Below, one piece after another: positions 1 through 10,202 of a stretch of DNA of 64,000 bases. A program made the translations under genes and the position numbers. Position 1 is the stretch's first letter. Every line of letters starts with the position of its first letter. The stretch is from contig LS997563.1 of NCBI GenBank assembly GCA_000469685.2, positions 25,250,897 through 25,314,896 of the forward strand. The letters run 5' to 3'. This stretch comes from Haemonchus contortus. Lineage: Eukaryota > Nematoda > Chromadorea > Rhabditida > Trichostrongylidae. The notes under the pieces were generated by a model. The model saw only the letters and a program-made list of their open reading frames with translations, ran no database searches and was not told the origin of the DNA.

Positions 1-25
1 GGGATGAGGAGGGATACTACCACGT

Positions 26-102
26 CCTACTCAAGTTCCGGACCAATGCCTGTATGGTTGGCTACTACTTGTCCATACAGGCATTAGTCCGGAACTGGTA
101 GG
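26..102. repeat. Hairpin-forming inverted repeat
   Basis: Bases 35-57 and 73-95 are reverse complements with one mismatch, around a 15-base loop; weaker pairing continues outward to about 26 and 102. A near-perfect 23-bp stem of this size could be a small foldback element or a small-RNA precursor; nothing here decides between them. Confidence 0.85.
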
Positions 103-738
103 AGGCTAGTTAAGTCCAAAAAATTTGAGCTATCATCGAAAACTTACGTTGACCAAATCGCAAGCAAATATGACGATAATAGTAACAATATATAACGAGA
201 TCCTTAGTCGCGTACACTAAATTTGATAACAATAGTAACTGAGAAAGGGAGACATATGAAACAGCAATGAAGAACAAGAAAAGGTGAAAAATAGGCATCT
301 GCACATCTTTACAACGCCGAGTTCAAACAAACCGCCAATAGCAATTCAAACAAAGCGACAAAATGAAATATTCCAGTAAAGGGATGATGATGTGGGTCTC
401 GCAACGAACTAGAATCAAGGACATGCAATTTTTTAAATAAGCATTAGGAGAGAAGGAGCATTGGCGTGGGCGAGTTTTCAGTTTCGTCACACTCACCCCT
501 GCGCTTCTGCCCCGAGACTTATCTCGAAAAAACTACATTCCCCTATCCAAAACCTGCATAAAAGCGCACAGATGGCCGGAAACCGTCCTCCTTTTCGCCT
601 TTGATAGCATTATATAACATGGGCCAACACGTGAAGCCCCGTGTTAATTTCATGTTAGACTGTTTGTTAAATTCTCCCCTCCCCTCCCCCCCCCTGTCTA
701 AAGTGGAATCGATATAAACAACAAAAACTACAAAATAT
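103..738. other. Intergenic stretch, no gene seen
   Basis: No coding pattern recognised. A block at about 505-620 shares several short motifs in the same order (AAAAAACTACA, GCATAAAAGCGC, CAGATGG) with 31016-31110, so both may be decayed copies of one dispersed repeat. A cytosine run lies near 677-694. Confidence 0.5.
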
Positions 739-739
739 A

Positions 740-835
740 ACTTGTTTTAACGTGATGTTTTGTTAAGTGCTGTTTTAACGCCGCGTGCGCGAAGCGAAAG
801 TCTCACAAGGTTGGCGATTTGTGGGCAAACTTGCA
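740..835 (+). repeat. Fragment of an inverted-repeat element family
   Basis: This stretch, including GCGCGAAGCGAAAGTC and GGCGATTTGTGGGCAAA, recurs on the minus strand at about 29368-29460 and partly on the plus strand from 26742. Those two copies form the ends of the composite element at 26737-29412, so this is an isolated end fragment of the same family. Confidence 0.65.
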
Positions 836-2240
836 AAATTCTTGATCTTATTATTAACATTTAGTGTAATTTGGAGGAGGATCCTTGAATTCGGCGGCCA
901 TCGTTCCTTTTGAAGATTCTTCAGCTTTCTGCGCACTAACTTTTTTCGAAATCATACGTACAATACCCACCCTAAATGTTCAAAAAAACACGCAAAAAAC
1001 GAGTTTTTTTTTCGTTTTTTCTCTGTAACTAGGTTGATTTACAATTTTTCTATATAGTGTGCTATATGGTTGGACTCAACTCCTCGAGCTCTATAACATG
1101 GCCTATCTAAAACTTTTGAAAGTTCGGTTTTGAAGTCCCCCATCCATCAAAGTTCCTGAGGGTACGTCATTAGCAGCGACGCCTGCTATAATTATAACCA
1201 GAGGACATTCTCTTCTATTAAAAGTAGTTTGTGAAACGTGGAGTAGCTAATATTTTCCGGAACCATATGAAGTTAAGACCATGGCATTCTTCAGATCGTC
1301 CTGATCACTTCGATACCAGTTTTCCCCAGGATGGATAAGCGACAGAGGCTTTTCAAAACGAAGAATAGCCAACATTGGTTGATTTCTATTCTAAGAAAAT
1401 GGTGTGCTTACTCTCCAGAGAGATTACTTTACCATAACTTGAAAATTAGTACCTTGAGTTGAAAAGAAAAGGTTATATAATCGTTTAAAATCCAGTGCGT
1501 GCCATGTTTTTGCAAAGGGCCTAGGTTTACTCGCTTTTTCAAGTGAAATTTCCGATGATCAGGGAGTAGCTACGCACTGTTTCGGAAGTATACATACTAA
1601 ACTGTTCGTGAATGATCACTGACTGTTAAAAATAGTGACTTATCTAGACCCTCGGACTATATATAGGCTCCTAATATCGCCCCAAAACACAGTAGGCAAA
1701 ATTTTGATTTTTGCATTCCAAGTAAACATCTGAAATCTACATACTTTGAATCCATTTTCAAAAAGCTTCTCATTCATATGAAAATCGATCCACGAAGTTC
1801 ACTTCGAGTTTGACGCTTTAGCACCGCTTTTCTACCCTTCCCATTCTTTCGATCACCCTATTGGCTCTCCAGCTCAGCTAGCCAAGACAGGGTATGGTCC
1901 CGCGACCTCTGCGGCTCTTGCAGTAATTACCTAGGGAGTTTCTTCGCACCTCGACAGTAGCCTACCTATTAATGGTGCCGCAGTCGTAAACTGTTTTACA
2001 ATCCACACATTCAAATGTAGCCACTACCTTAACTTACTGATGAACTTGAAAATAGTGGAAATATTGAAAGTTATACAAATTACACACGAAGAACTTTAAA
2101 GCATGACTGATATCGGTGAAAACGAAACATCTGGCTACTATTCTACTATTACACCCCCAAAAACTCAAAATTTTAATTTTTGATGAAACTTCGCCTATAG
2201 GGGTAATCCGATGCCCTGATAACGAATATGACATTCATTC

Positions 2241-2282
2241 TTGGCGCTGGCGCCATATGGTGCCAAATGGCGCCAGCGCCAA
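2241..2282. repeat. GGCGCC-rich perfect hairpin inside copy 1
   Basis: Bases 2241-2254 and 2269-2282 are exact reverse complements around a 14-base loop. Weaker symmetry extends outward to about 2199 and 2322, so this may be a small palindromic element nested in the inner end of the left arm. A related GGCGCC cluster closes the right arm at 3216-3260. Confidence 0.8.
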
Positions 2283-2322
2283 AAATGAATGTTATACTCG
2301 TTATCAAGACCTCAAATAACCC

Positions 2323-3181
2323 TTAAAGGCACAGGTCACGAAAGAATGGTTTCGGAGATTTGCACATGGTCTGAATTCGATGCCCCCTCTGATACCATTC
2401 GTGCAGGAATTAGGTCGGAAAAGGGTCTGGATAGGGTCAATAAGGGCAGGAACATTGGGGGACGTCAGGGCTCCGCCCCTCGCTAGGCTGACTACGGGTT
2501 TGAATTTTCCTTCACCACTTTCGCTTTGGAGCGAAGTTGGTGAAAAATCGATACGCCGATTGGCAAATTGCCAGGAATGGTCAGCTGGTCGACCGCAACC
2601 ACCGCAGCATGAAAGAGGGGGCATGATAATGCTAGGCTTCAACCGAGCATAAATCTTCAAATGAAAGTCAAAGAGTGTTCTTGACATTGTACAAGAACAC
2701 ATAAATGACCCCAAATGAAGAAAATGCGTTGCAAATAAAAAAATTGAAATCTTAGCATGCATTTTATAAAACAACGTACTATATGGAAACTTAGGTACAT
2801 TTAATCGTAAAATGATAAATATAAGGGAATTTACTCACCTTTCTAAGCAGAACAACTGAATAAACATGAAAGTTCAGCGAAATATCAGTTGGGGAATAAA
2901 TAGTTTCAAGAATCTAGTCTAAATCAGCTGTTTGGGTGTTTTGTGTGCCATTGCACACATGGCGTCACATTCATGTACTTCCGCGAAAATTCACTTAACC
3001 ACCGTTTTCCCATTGTGAATCTCGTCCAACCACTTTTTCCTCTTTTTTTTCGGCCGTTTGTTTTCCTTTTTTTCACTGTTTTTAGCCTTTTATGCTTTAC
3101 CATTGTCCTAGTGTAGGCCTTGCCTACCACTATCTCTGAAATACCGGATACCCCCAAAATTGTCATGAGCTGTGCCTTTAA
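2323..3181. mobile_element. TTAA-flanked non-autonomous element, copy 1
   Basis: The segment begins TTAA-AGGCACAG and ends CTGTGCCT-TTAA apart from small changes, giving short terminal inverted repeats flanked by the tetranucleotide TTAA. A near-identical segment of the same length lies in the opposite orientation at 39137-39997 with the same TTAA borders, which fixes the ends independently. TTAA target duplication is typical of piggyBac-type transposons. No transposase frame is present. It sits in the centre of the palindromic element at 959-4575 and therefore inserted after that element formed. Confidence 0.8.
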
Positions 3182-4575
3182 ACGCAAGTTTTCAGCAAAT
3201 TTGGTGAAAACACCCTTGGCGCCAAATTGGCGCCAATTGCCGCCAAATGGCGCCAGCGCCAAGATTGAAGGTCATGTTCGTTATCAGGGCATCGGATCAC
3301 CCCTATAGGCGAAGTTTCATCGAAAATTAAACTTTTGTGTTTTTGGGGGTGTAATAAAAGAAAGGTACCCAGATGTTTCGTTTTTACCGATATTAGTCAT
3401 GCTTTAAAGTTTTTCGTGTGTAATTTGTATAACTTTCAATATTTCCACTATTTTCAAGTTCATCAGTAAGTTAAGGTAGTGGCTACATTTGAATGTGTGG
3501 ATTGTAAAACAGTTTACGACTGCGGCACCATTAATAGGTAGGCTACTGTCGAGGTGCGAAGAAACTCCCTAGGTAATTACTGCAAGAGCCGCAGAGGTCG
3601 CGGGACCATACCCTGTCTTGGCTAGCTGAGCTGGAGAGCCAATAGGGTGATCGAAAGAATGGGAAGGGTAGAAAAGCGGTGCTAAAGCGTCAAACTCGAA
3701 GTGAACGTCGTGGATCGATTTTCATATGAATGAGAAGCTTTTTGAAAATGGATTCAAAGTATGTAGGTTTTCAGATGTTTACTTGGAATGCAAAAATCAA
3801 AATTTTGCCTACTGTGTTTTGGGGCGATATTAGGAGCCTATATATAGTCCGAGGGTCTAGATAAGTCACTATTTTTAACAGTCAGTGATCATTCACGAAC
3901 AGTTTAGTATGTATACTTCCGAAACAGTGCGTAGCTACTCCATGATCATCGGAAATTTCACTTGAAAAAGCGAGTAAACCTAGGCCCTTTGCAAAAACAT
4001 GGCACGCACTGGATTTTAAACGATTATATAACCTTTTCTTTTCAACTCAAGGTACTAATTTTCAAGTTATGGTAAAGTAATCTCTCTGGAGAGTAAGCAC
4101 ACCATTTTCTTAGAATAGAAATCAACCAATGTTGGCTATTCTTCGTTTTGAAAAGCCTCTGTCGCTTGAATTTGGCCTATGGCCAAATTCATCCATCCTG
4201 GGGAAAACTGGTATCGAAGTGATCAGGACGATCTGAAGAATGCCATGGTCTTAACTTCATATGGTTCCGGAAAATATTAGCTACTCCACGTTTCACAAAC
4301 TACTTTTAATAGAAGAGAATGTCCTCTGGTTATAATTATAGCAGGCGTCGCTGCTAATGACGTACCTTCAGGAACTTTGATGGATGGGGGACTTCAAAAT
4401 CGAACTTTCAAAAGTTTTAGATATGCCATGTTATAGAGCTCGAGGAGTTGAGTCCAACCATATAGCACACTATATAGAAAAATTGTAAATCAACCTAGTT
4501 ACAGAGAAAAAACGAAAAAAAACGCGAAAACTCGTTTTTTGCGTGTTTTTTTGAACATTTAGGGTGGGTATTGTA

Positions 4576-5042
4576 GATCTCCACTTGAGTCACGCCCATT
4601 GTTGTCCCCAGCCATCCTAACGTATACGCTTGCGTACTCATCATGAGCCAGAATGGTACTCAATATGAGACAGTCTCTTACCAAATGTTCCCGGGGCTCT
4701 CGAGCTTTCTTGACGCTTGAGACGGATTTTTGATCTAGGCTTTCCCTTCCTACAACCTACATAGTCCAACTTTAACTACCTGCTTTGAATTCCTGTGAGC
4801 GCTCTACACCCAACAAAACGATGCTCGCTAATGCCCTGCTCCCTCGAGGCGAATTCCAGCCCTGTTATCTGCGATCGTATCCCATCCAACTCCCTGTGTC
4901 TCCTGCAAGTTTTGAGCTCTAGTTTTATGGACGACTTGCCCCATGTGGGCGGAGTTCGGTCTTGCCACCCACTATAGTTCCAGCTATTGGAGCAGGAGTT
5001 ATGAATTTACCACCACCTAGCCACGCAACACACACTCACATG
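4576..5042. other. Gene-free stretch with a decayed satellite fragment
   Basis: No gene recognised. Bases about 4930-5042 hold a decayed minus-strand piece of the ~146-bp repeat (GGGCGGAGT, CCACCCACTATA, GTTATGAATTT) followed by CA-rich sequence, as in the Helitron-like copies elsewhere in the window. Confidence 0.5.
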
Positions 5043-5572
5043 TACAGTAGCGCTCAAAAGTCTTCGGTGAAATGCTTTGACGCTTTTTCGTTCATAACTT
5101 TTTTCTTAGTAGACCAAATCACGCGAAATTTGGATATGTTTAACTAGAGCATATTTCACCCCACCCAACACTGTTTGACTGCGAAGCTGCAATATCCACA
5201 TATAGAGCAAGTTGTTTGTTGGGGTAGCAGGTTTTGCCAAAAGTAAAGTTGTTGTCGTCTGCACTTATTCGCACCTTATGTGCGTTTTTCTCATCTACTG
5301 TGTTCGGCATTATCACTCGTACATATTAGACAGGGCAAAAAGGAAAGAGATTCTAGAAGGACCATCATCTGTATTTTCAGTCGATCTTGATTTCAGACCC
5401 TTTGGGATATTTGGAAGACGTTCAGATCGCAGGTTAATAGTGCTAAATACTCACAATACAGCCATGCTACACATATTGAAATTTCGCATGATTAAGTACA
5501 GCAGGCATGAAGTTACGACTGAAAAGTACGGCTGAAGAACCATTTCACCGAAGACTTTTGAGCGCTACTGTA
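5043..5572. mobile_element. Mariner-type MITE, copy A
   Basis: The element is 530 bp including flanking TA. Its terminal inverted repeats (TACAGTAGCGCTCAAAAGT and complement, about 25 bp) match the 3' end of the mariner-derived segment at 25498-25734 and two other MITEs at 48486-49521. The right half shares CCCTTTGGGATATTTGGAA and GCAGGTTAATA blocks with the 3' region of the mariner copy, so the MITEs look like internally deleted relatives of it. No significant reading frame. Confidence 0.88.
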
Positions 5573-5869
5573 TGTATGGGAGGCTCATCTACAGGAGACG
5601 ATTTGTTCCCCACGCAGTTAAATAGAAACTAACACTCTCTGCACTAAAAGAACTTGATGAACAAAGAAAAGTTCCAGAAAAGTCCAAGAATCCGATGTCA
5701 TATACAATGAGAAATTGAGGTTCTCATCTGATCCTTTAGGTACCCAAAACTGCAGCTAATGAAAACGTATGACAATGACAGAGCTACTCTCCATGTTTTT
5801 TTGAAGAGCTCGAACTTTCAATATTTATTTCATTCAGTTTCCGATTCCTGTGTTGTTCAATTCTTGTTG

Positions 5870-5909
5870 CTTTCGTTCAGAGCTTTTTCGCGAAAGCTCT
5901 GAACGAAAG
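5870..5909. repeat. Perfect 17-bp hairpin at an RTE junction
   Basis: Bases 5870-5886 and 5893-5909 are exact reverse complements with a 6-base loop. The right arm is the start of the RTE coding stump below, and the left arm is an inverted copy of it. Confidence 0.8.
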
Positions 5910-6055
5910 GAATGTATTGCCCCGTGTCCCTCGAGCGAGTACGGTTCACTGGACTACTCTGGCTCGCGACAGGAACGAATGGAGACGTTACTGGCGCTGT
6001 CTCAAGGAAATCGACGACTAACGGGGCGACAGGTGATACAGGTGATGTGCAGTGA
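5888..6055 (+). pseudogene. 5'-truncated RTE retrotransposon, C-terminal end only
   Basis: The plus strand reads [12 protein letters not shown], then [16 protein letters not shown] and a stop after KEIDD. This matches the conserved last residues of RTE-clade non-LTR retrotransposon polyproteins (downstream of the reverse transcriptase). After the stop comes RGDR with short TGATACAGG-type repeats, like the short simple tail of RTE elements. Everything 5' is missing, as expected for incomplete target-primed reverse transcription. The inverted copy of the first 17 bases just upstream forms a hairpin and may record an aberrant integration. The fragment lies just upstream of the exon at 6256. Family assignment is from recognised motifs, not from an alignment. 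Confidence 0.7.
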
Positions 6056-6255
6056 CAGAAGTCCAACCCAGAGCCCTCTTGTTCTGAGTTTAAAATTATT
6101 ACCACGAACTAGCATTTCGCATGTACTACGCATGTACTGATACTGTGAGCGACAGCGTGCGCCTCTAATAACTATGCCCAGTCAACAGCTAAATAATGAT
6201 GCGATTGACTTAACAAAGGGTTGACTGCCAAATCTCGAGGACCTTTTCTCTGCAG

Positions 6256-6852
6256 ACATGTCCACAAATGAGTGTTGCAGCCTTCGACCCAGTGTACTGC
6301 TGTAAGAACGAAACCTTTGATCTATGTAGTATCCTCAACTCGGCATGCCCCGGGGAAAAAGAAATTTTTCTTCACTTATTCATGCTAACAATACATGAGC
6401 TCCCAGTGCATAACTGCCCCGAACAACTGATTGTGAGCAGGACTTGTCCAGCGGCTATAATGATATTTTGGAATTTAATGGAATTGGGGCAACAAAGGTA
6501 CGTATAGTTTCCTACCCGAAATTATCAAACTAATCCACCTAAAAACCCTGCAACGAACAAAAATGTTGTAAGACATTCATATATCCGCTAGGAATTTGGA
6601 CTTCTTCCTTCTACAACAAGCGATCGCTCTTAAACTTCTTGTCTCAGATGGATGCGATCAAAACGATTGAGCAAAGTTACTCAATACGACCTCTCTCGAA
6701 TCAGCCTCAAGTCTATAAGAAGTTGTGAGCCCACGAATTCGGGCATGCGAGAGTTTGTGAAGCTGCATACAACGGCAGAGAGCAGAAGTACACGGCCGTA
6801 CGCTCTTCGGCTTATGTGTTTGTCATTGTCTCAGCCCTGTTTCGAAATGTAA
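6256..6852 (+). CDS. Probable 3' end of a spliced, cysteine-rich gene (two exons)
   Basis: Exon one runs 6256-6497 between TTTTCTCTGCAG and AAAG/GTACGTA, both close to consensus. It reads TCPQMSVAAFDP... with nine cysteines, including DPVYCCKNETFDLC and SACPG, suggesting a secreted or extracellular domain. Exon two runs 6647-6852 after CTTGTCTCAG; joined in phase (two bases carried over) it continues RWMRSKRLSK... and stops at 6850-6852. Another frame of exon two is partly open and has a hydrophobic patch, so the C-terminal frame is uncertain. The 5' end and start codon were not found: upstream lie an RTE stump and a MITE. I do not recognise the domain. Together the exons give about 149 residues. 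Confidence rests on splice borders and frame continuity only. Confidence 0.45.
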
Positions 6853-7276
6853 ACGTCATGCAAACTGATTTCACAATACCTTCCTTTCTCACGGTTTCGA
6901 AGCAACTATAACTTCAAAGCGCGTTTAGGCTTCTTTGTAATGACAGCAACTAGCTATTCAGGTTTCCCCTCAACGAATGCGCTCCTTTCAATTCTTTTTT
7001 CTATTTTCCTATTATTTCGGCTTTTCACAATCATTGAAGAAAGTCTTCCAGATTTTTTTCAGTATTTCATTAGTGTAAGCAATGCAGCAATTGAATTGCA
7101 TAGCGTCACAATGCATAGTAATTGGTAAAACATTTTTTTCAAATGTTCCCGGAACTCTGAGACGAGGATAAAACTAGTAACTATTACAAGAGCCTGTATG
7201 CATAGTTGCACAGAGTTAGAGTAAATAAACTGGTCCCGGCCAAAATAAGGCTTCTAACTCGGAGGAATGATATTTA
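6853..7276. other. Gene-free stretch
   Basis: No feature recognised. A hydrophobic 62-codon frame from 6940 has no splice support and is probably chance. Confidence 0.4.
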
Positions 7277-7606
7277 TTGGCCCTCCCACATATCGTGTAC
7301 ACACAGCAGGTGTGTTCTTTTGAACGTGTTGCATTTGCATCGATCGTTGGAACGGTCTTATCCGAGATTAAGAAAAATCCAGAAAAATTTACAAAATTCT
7401 TCATGATTTCCGCATCTTTCAGATTTTACAGAGGTTCATGGGGTTTACCTGCCGATCCCGCAATGCCCCATCTAACTGGCCCATCTATCAATTCCGATGG
7501 GCTTGATTGTGACCTTGGACGGAACATCATATGCTTCACGAAGCGGTCGGCTGAGATGGAAGTCTATAAGGTGCTAGTTCATTATAGAATGCATTTGGAT
7601 CCCTGA
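7277..7606 (+). CDS. Coding-like open stretch, function unknown
   Basis: A continuous frame of about 109 codons reads HIVYTQQVCSFERVAF... through IKKNPEKFTKFF to LDCDLGRNIICFTKRS and a stop. Its composition is protein-like and there is an internal AG after TACACA (about 7311) that could be an acceptor; a second acceptor-like TTTCAG lies near 7421. There is no good start codon in a sensible position, so it would have to be one or two exons of a larger gene. It lies 400 bases beyond the exons at 6256-6852 on the same strand and could be downstream of, or unrelated to, them. No family recognised. Confidence 0.25.
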   Translation: MALPHIVYTQQVCSFERVAFASIVGTVLSEIKKNPEKFTKFFMISASFRFYRGSWGLPADPAMPHLTGPSINSDGLDCDLGRNIICFTKRSAEMEVYKVLVHYRMHLDP

Positions 7607-7982
7607 ATCATTTAAACGACCTCTACTCTATTACTGGAATATTCGTGTCATTCTCAACGCCTACATTATTCACTTTACAGAGTTGTCTCACAATTCTTTC
7701 ACACACCTTAAAATTTTCGGATGTATCGGTTTTTGAGCGTCTAGCGAATGTATTAAATTGAAAATCCTTAAGTACAGTGTTCCACTCCGTTCATTACAAA
7801 AACATTCACCGTGCTAGATGTTTAAAAGGGAATGAAAAACGACAAGCAAAAAGTAAAAAACTCGGAACAAAGCAAACTGGTTTGCCCGCAATGGAATTGG
7901 GTGATGTTTTTCGTTCTTCGTCGTGATATTTACAGCTTTTCTTTCCTTTCACAGTTATCACACATTCCCTTCCCTTCAAGTA

Positions 7983-8509
7983 ATGAGGCAAGAAGTTTCA
8001 CCGATAAGTGGAACTCTTGGAACTGAAAACGAGTCGTTTCTGTCGAAGAGAATGATTACATGCCTATTGCAACGTGCACAGCCGCAAACTCTTGTAATTG
8101 TCACTGGCAATTTCTAGAGACGGTACTTCCGCCATTGTTCAGTGATACCTCCGAAACGGTAGATATCTGTACGAAAAGTGGCAATTTTGCTCGAAAATCT
8201 CCAGCTAGACTAGGTGTGTGATCCCCATTGCAGTACCGTGGACTTTAGCGAGTGAAAAATCCTCTGGAGCTGCCCTAGAAAATCAGGATAGCAGCAGCTG
8301 TGCTTCAGAATATTTTTTATAGGAATCATGAAAAATTCTATTTCGCTCAAGCTTTCTTCGCTGACATCGGATGTCATGATGTTCACGTAAACAGCTCATC
8401 AAAAAAGTGTCAGTCAACTTCAGAGTTCTCGCAGAACATCAGCGGAAACAAGCAAGATGACAAGACTTGGAGGATGGGAGTATCTGTATTCTTAACAATC
8501 ACTGAATGA
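7983..8509 (+). other. Two short coding-like patches
   Basis: After CCCTTCAAG, a frame from 7983 reads MRQEVSPISGTLGTENESF and stops at 8117. Another frame from about 8303 reads YRNHEKFYFAQAFFADIGCHD and stops at 8509. Neither has a convincing pair of splice borders. They may be exon remnants of a decayed gene or chance. Confidence 0.15.
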
Positions 8510-8639
8510 ATATTACCGTCATCATCCGATGATTCTGTAAAAATGTTGACGCATTGACTATCGCTGAACTTCTTAAAGCTCTAATCAGCCGCTGTTTCGT
8601 TAATATAAAATATCAGTAACAATTAGCGCACTTGTAGAT

Positions 8640-8722
8640 ATACTAAATATGTATATATACAGTATATATACATATCTATATACAAGTATACAGGTATATA
8701 TATAACTATATATGCGAATAAT
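8640..8722. repeat. TA-rich microsatellite
   Basis: Imperfect runs of TATATA and ATATAC over about 80 bases. Confidence 0.85.
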
Positions 8723-10003
8723 TTTTAGGTCCAGTAACTCGTAAACCATGTATGTCTCGAGATCAATTGTACGCACCTAGAAGTACCTAGAACAAGCCGA
8801 TGTGTTTAGCAAACAGTTTAAGGTCAGAATTCACAAGTTAGAAAAGGAAGAATTCGATGTATGGCAATGAAAAGCTTGACTGCAATTGACATCTATTAAA
8901 CTATGGGTTAAAATGAAACTTTTCTGAGGTTTCTCAAAGATAGCTTCACAACTTTGACCTTTCTTAACTCCATGTTGGACAATATGTATGTGGTAAGCAA
9001 CGATATTCGAGCAAGTAACGTTCAGGAGGTATGGTGGGTAACATAATTGAGCGAAAGACGTAGCAGCCAGTGACTAACGGAAAGAATAGCAGTCCTTCTA
9101 CTGAATGAGGTGAACAAGTTCGGTTTTTGTGAGTCCATTTCTTTAGTTCAAAAATGGCACATAAATGTCAATACGATCTAAAACGAGCCACATACGGCCA
9201 ACAGGTAAAGGCCAACTCATAACTCAGCAACTGGTCCTAGTGCTAATTGACTACACCATTCGACCGCCACGCTGAGCGCGGTGATTCGGTATCCCCTGCT
9301 GAACTGACGTTTCGTTGCAGCAAGTTCCGATTTTACCACGTGGTACACCATCTTCAGATATCTTCAAGGTACAGAAATCTAGCAATATCTTACCTTGAGA
9401 GCTATAGAACCTATCGAATCGTTGTTATTATGGTCTTCTATGGTCTTCGAAACTTTTTTTTTTAAATTGAATTAATATTAATAATAACGGTAGCATTATT
9501 ACAAATGCAAACGTAGAATTCATTGCACCAATTACTAGCGGTCATTCAGCTAGTCAGCTTAAGCAGGTTTTGCTCCGCTGAACTGAATTAGCAGCGCCCT
9601 CAAGCCAACACTATCATTTCCAACTGGAAGAACGGTAAATCACCATAAAAATGAGCGTTTCACTCACACCGGTGGGCAACAGAACAAATTAAGTGCAGCT
9701 TAGCAAGATGGTTGCCAGTAGAGCTCTGAGTGAATTTATAAACATGTATCTCGTGGTGTTTCGCCCATATGTTGCCATACCGCCGCCGGGAATTCCGTGC
9801 CAGAAGTGGATAGTACTGGGGGGATAATGTCACCGGGAGTTTTTTAGAAGAGGTTTCAAGTTTCATTACTGACGGATCGGCCACAATCAGTTTTATATTG
9901 ATGGTAATGTATTGCAATCGAAAAGAGCAAAAAATGAAGTCTCCAAGCCTCAATCAATCCTGTCTGAGGGGTGCGCTCCGCATTCGGCCACTGTTCAAAA
10001 TCG
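8723..10003. other. Gene-free stretch
   Basis: No gene supported. One 49-base segment (about 9322-9369) lies between CGTTGCAG and AAG/GTACAG and reads VPILPRGTPSSDIF in one frame, which is exon-like but too short to call. Confidence 0.35.
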
Positions 10004-10202
10004 TAGTGTCGTATTGAGTATGCGACCTAAACAATGGCTCACGGTGGCCAGCCTATGTATAAGTGGGTGTTCTCTCCTCCCAGATGAGCCTGGTATCAAT
10101 GAACCGATGGAATTCTTGGTTGGCTTAAGCGAATCCGGGAATCGAACCAGTGACCATGAGCGTGAGAAAATGTATCACTTGCCCCTACACTGCCTATTGT
10201 AA
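10004..10202 (-). mobile_element. tRNA-derived SINE, minus-strand copy
   Basis: On the minus strand the sequence has an A-box-like AGTGTAGGGGCAAG, a B-box GGTTCGATTCC, and a tail with CATCTGGGAGGA and GGCTGGCCACC. The same order and tail occur in the better copy at 14024-14335, so both are members of one tRNA-derived SINE family. The internal promoter of RNA polymerase III would lie in the tRNA-like head. Confidence 0.75.

Larger units (their letters stand above)
959..4575. mobile_element. Long palindromic foldback DNA element, copy 1
   Basis: Two arms of roughly 1.3 kb (about 959-2300 and 3240-4575) are near-perfect reverse complements. The outer ends are TACAATACCCACCCTAA and its complement, so the target site may be TA. 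No transposase frame is visible, so the element is probably non-autonomous and mobilised in trans. The arms end inside in GGCGCC-rich palindromic sequence, and the centre carries a separate 0.86-kb TTAA-flanked element. The right arm has one extra block at 4168-4190 that the left lacks, itself a small palindrome. The element at 58498-61125 shares ends and internal blocks and is a second subfamily. Assignment to a Tc1/mariner-type superfamily rests only on the possible TA duplication. Confidence 0.85.

Noticed and set aside
8640..8722. CRISPR-like or structured repeat
   Set aside because: It is a TA microsatellite without spacers; no CRISPR array or bacterial operon is present in the window.
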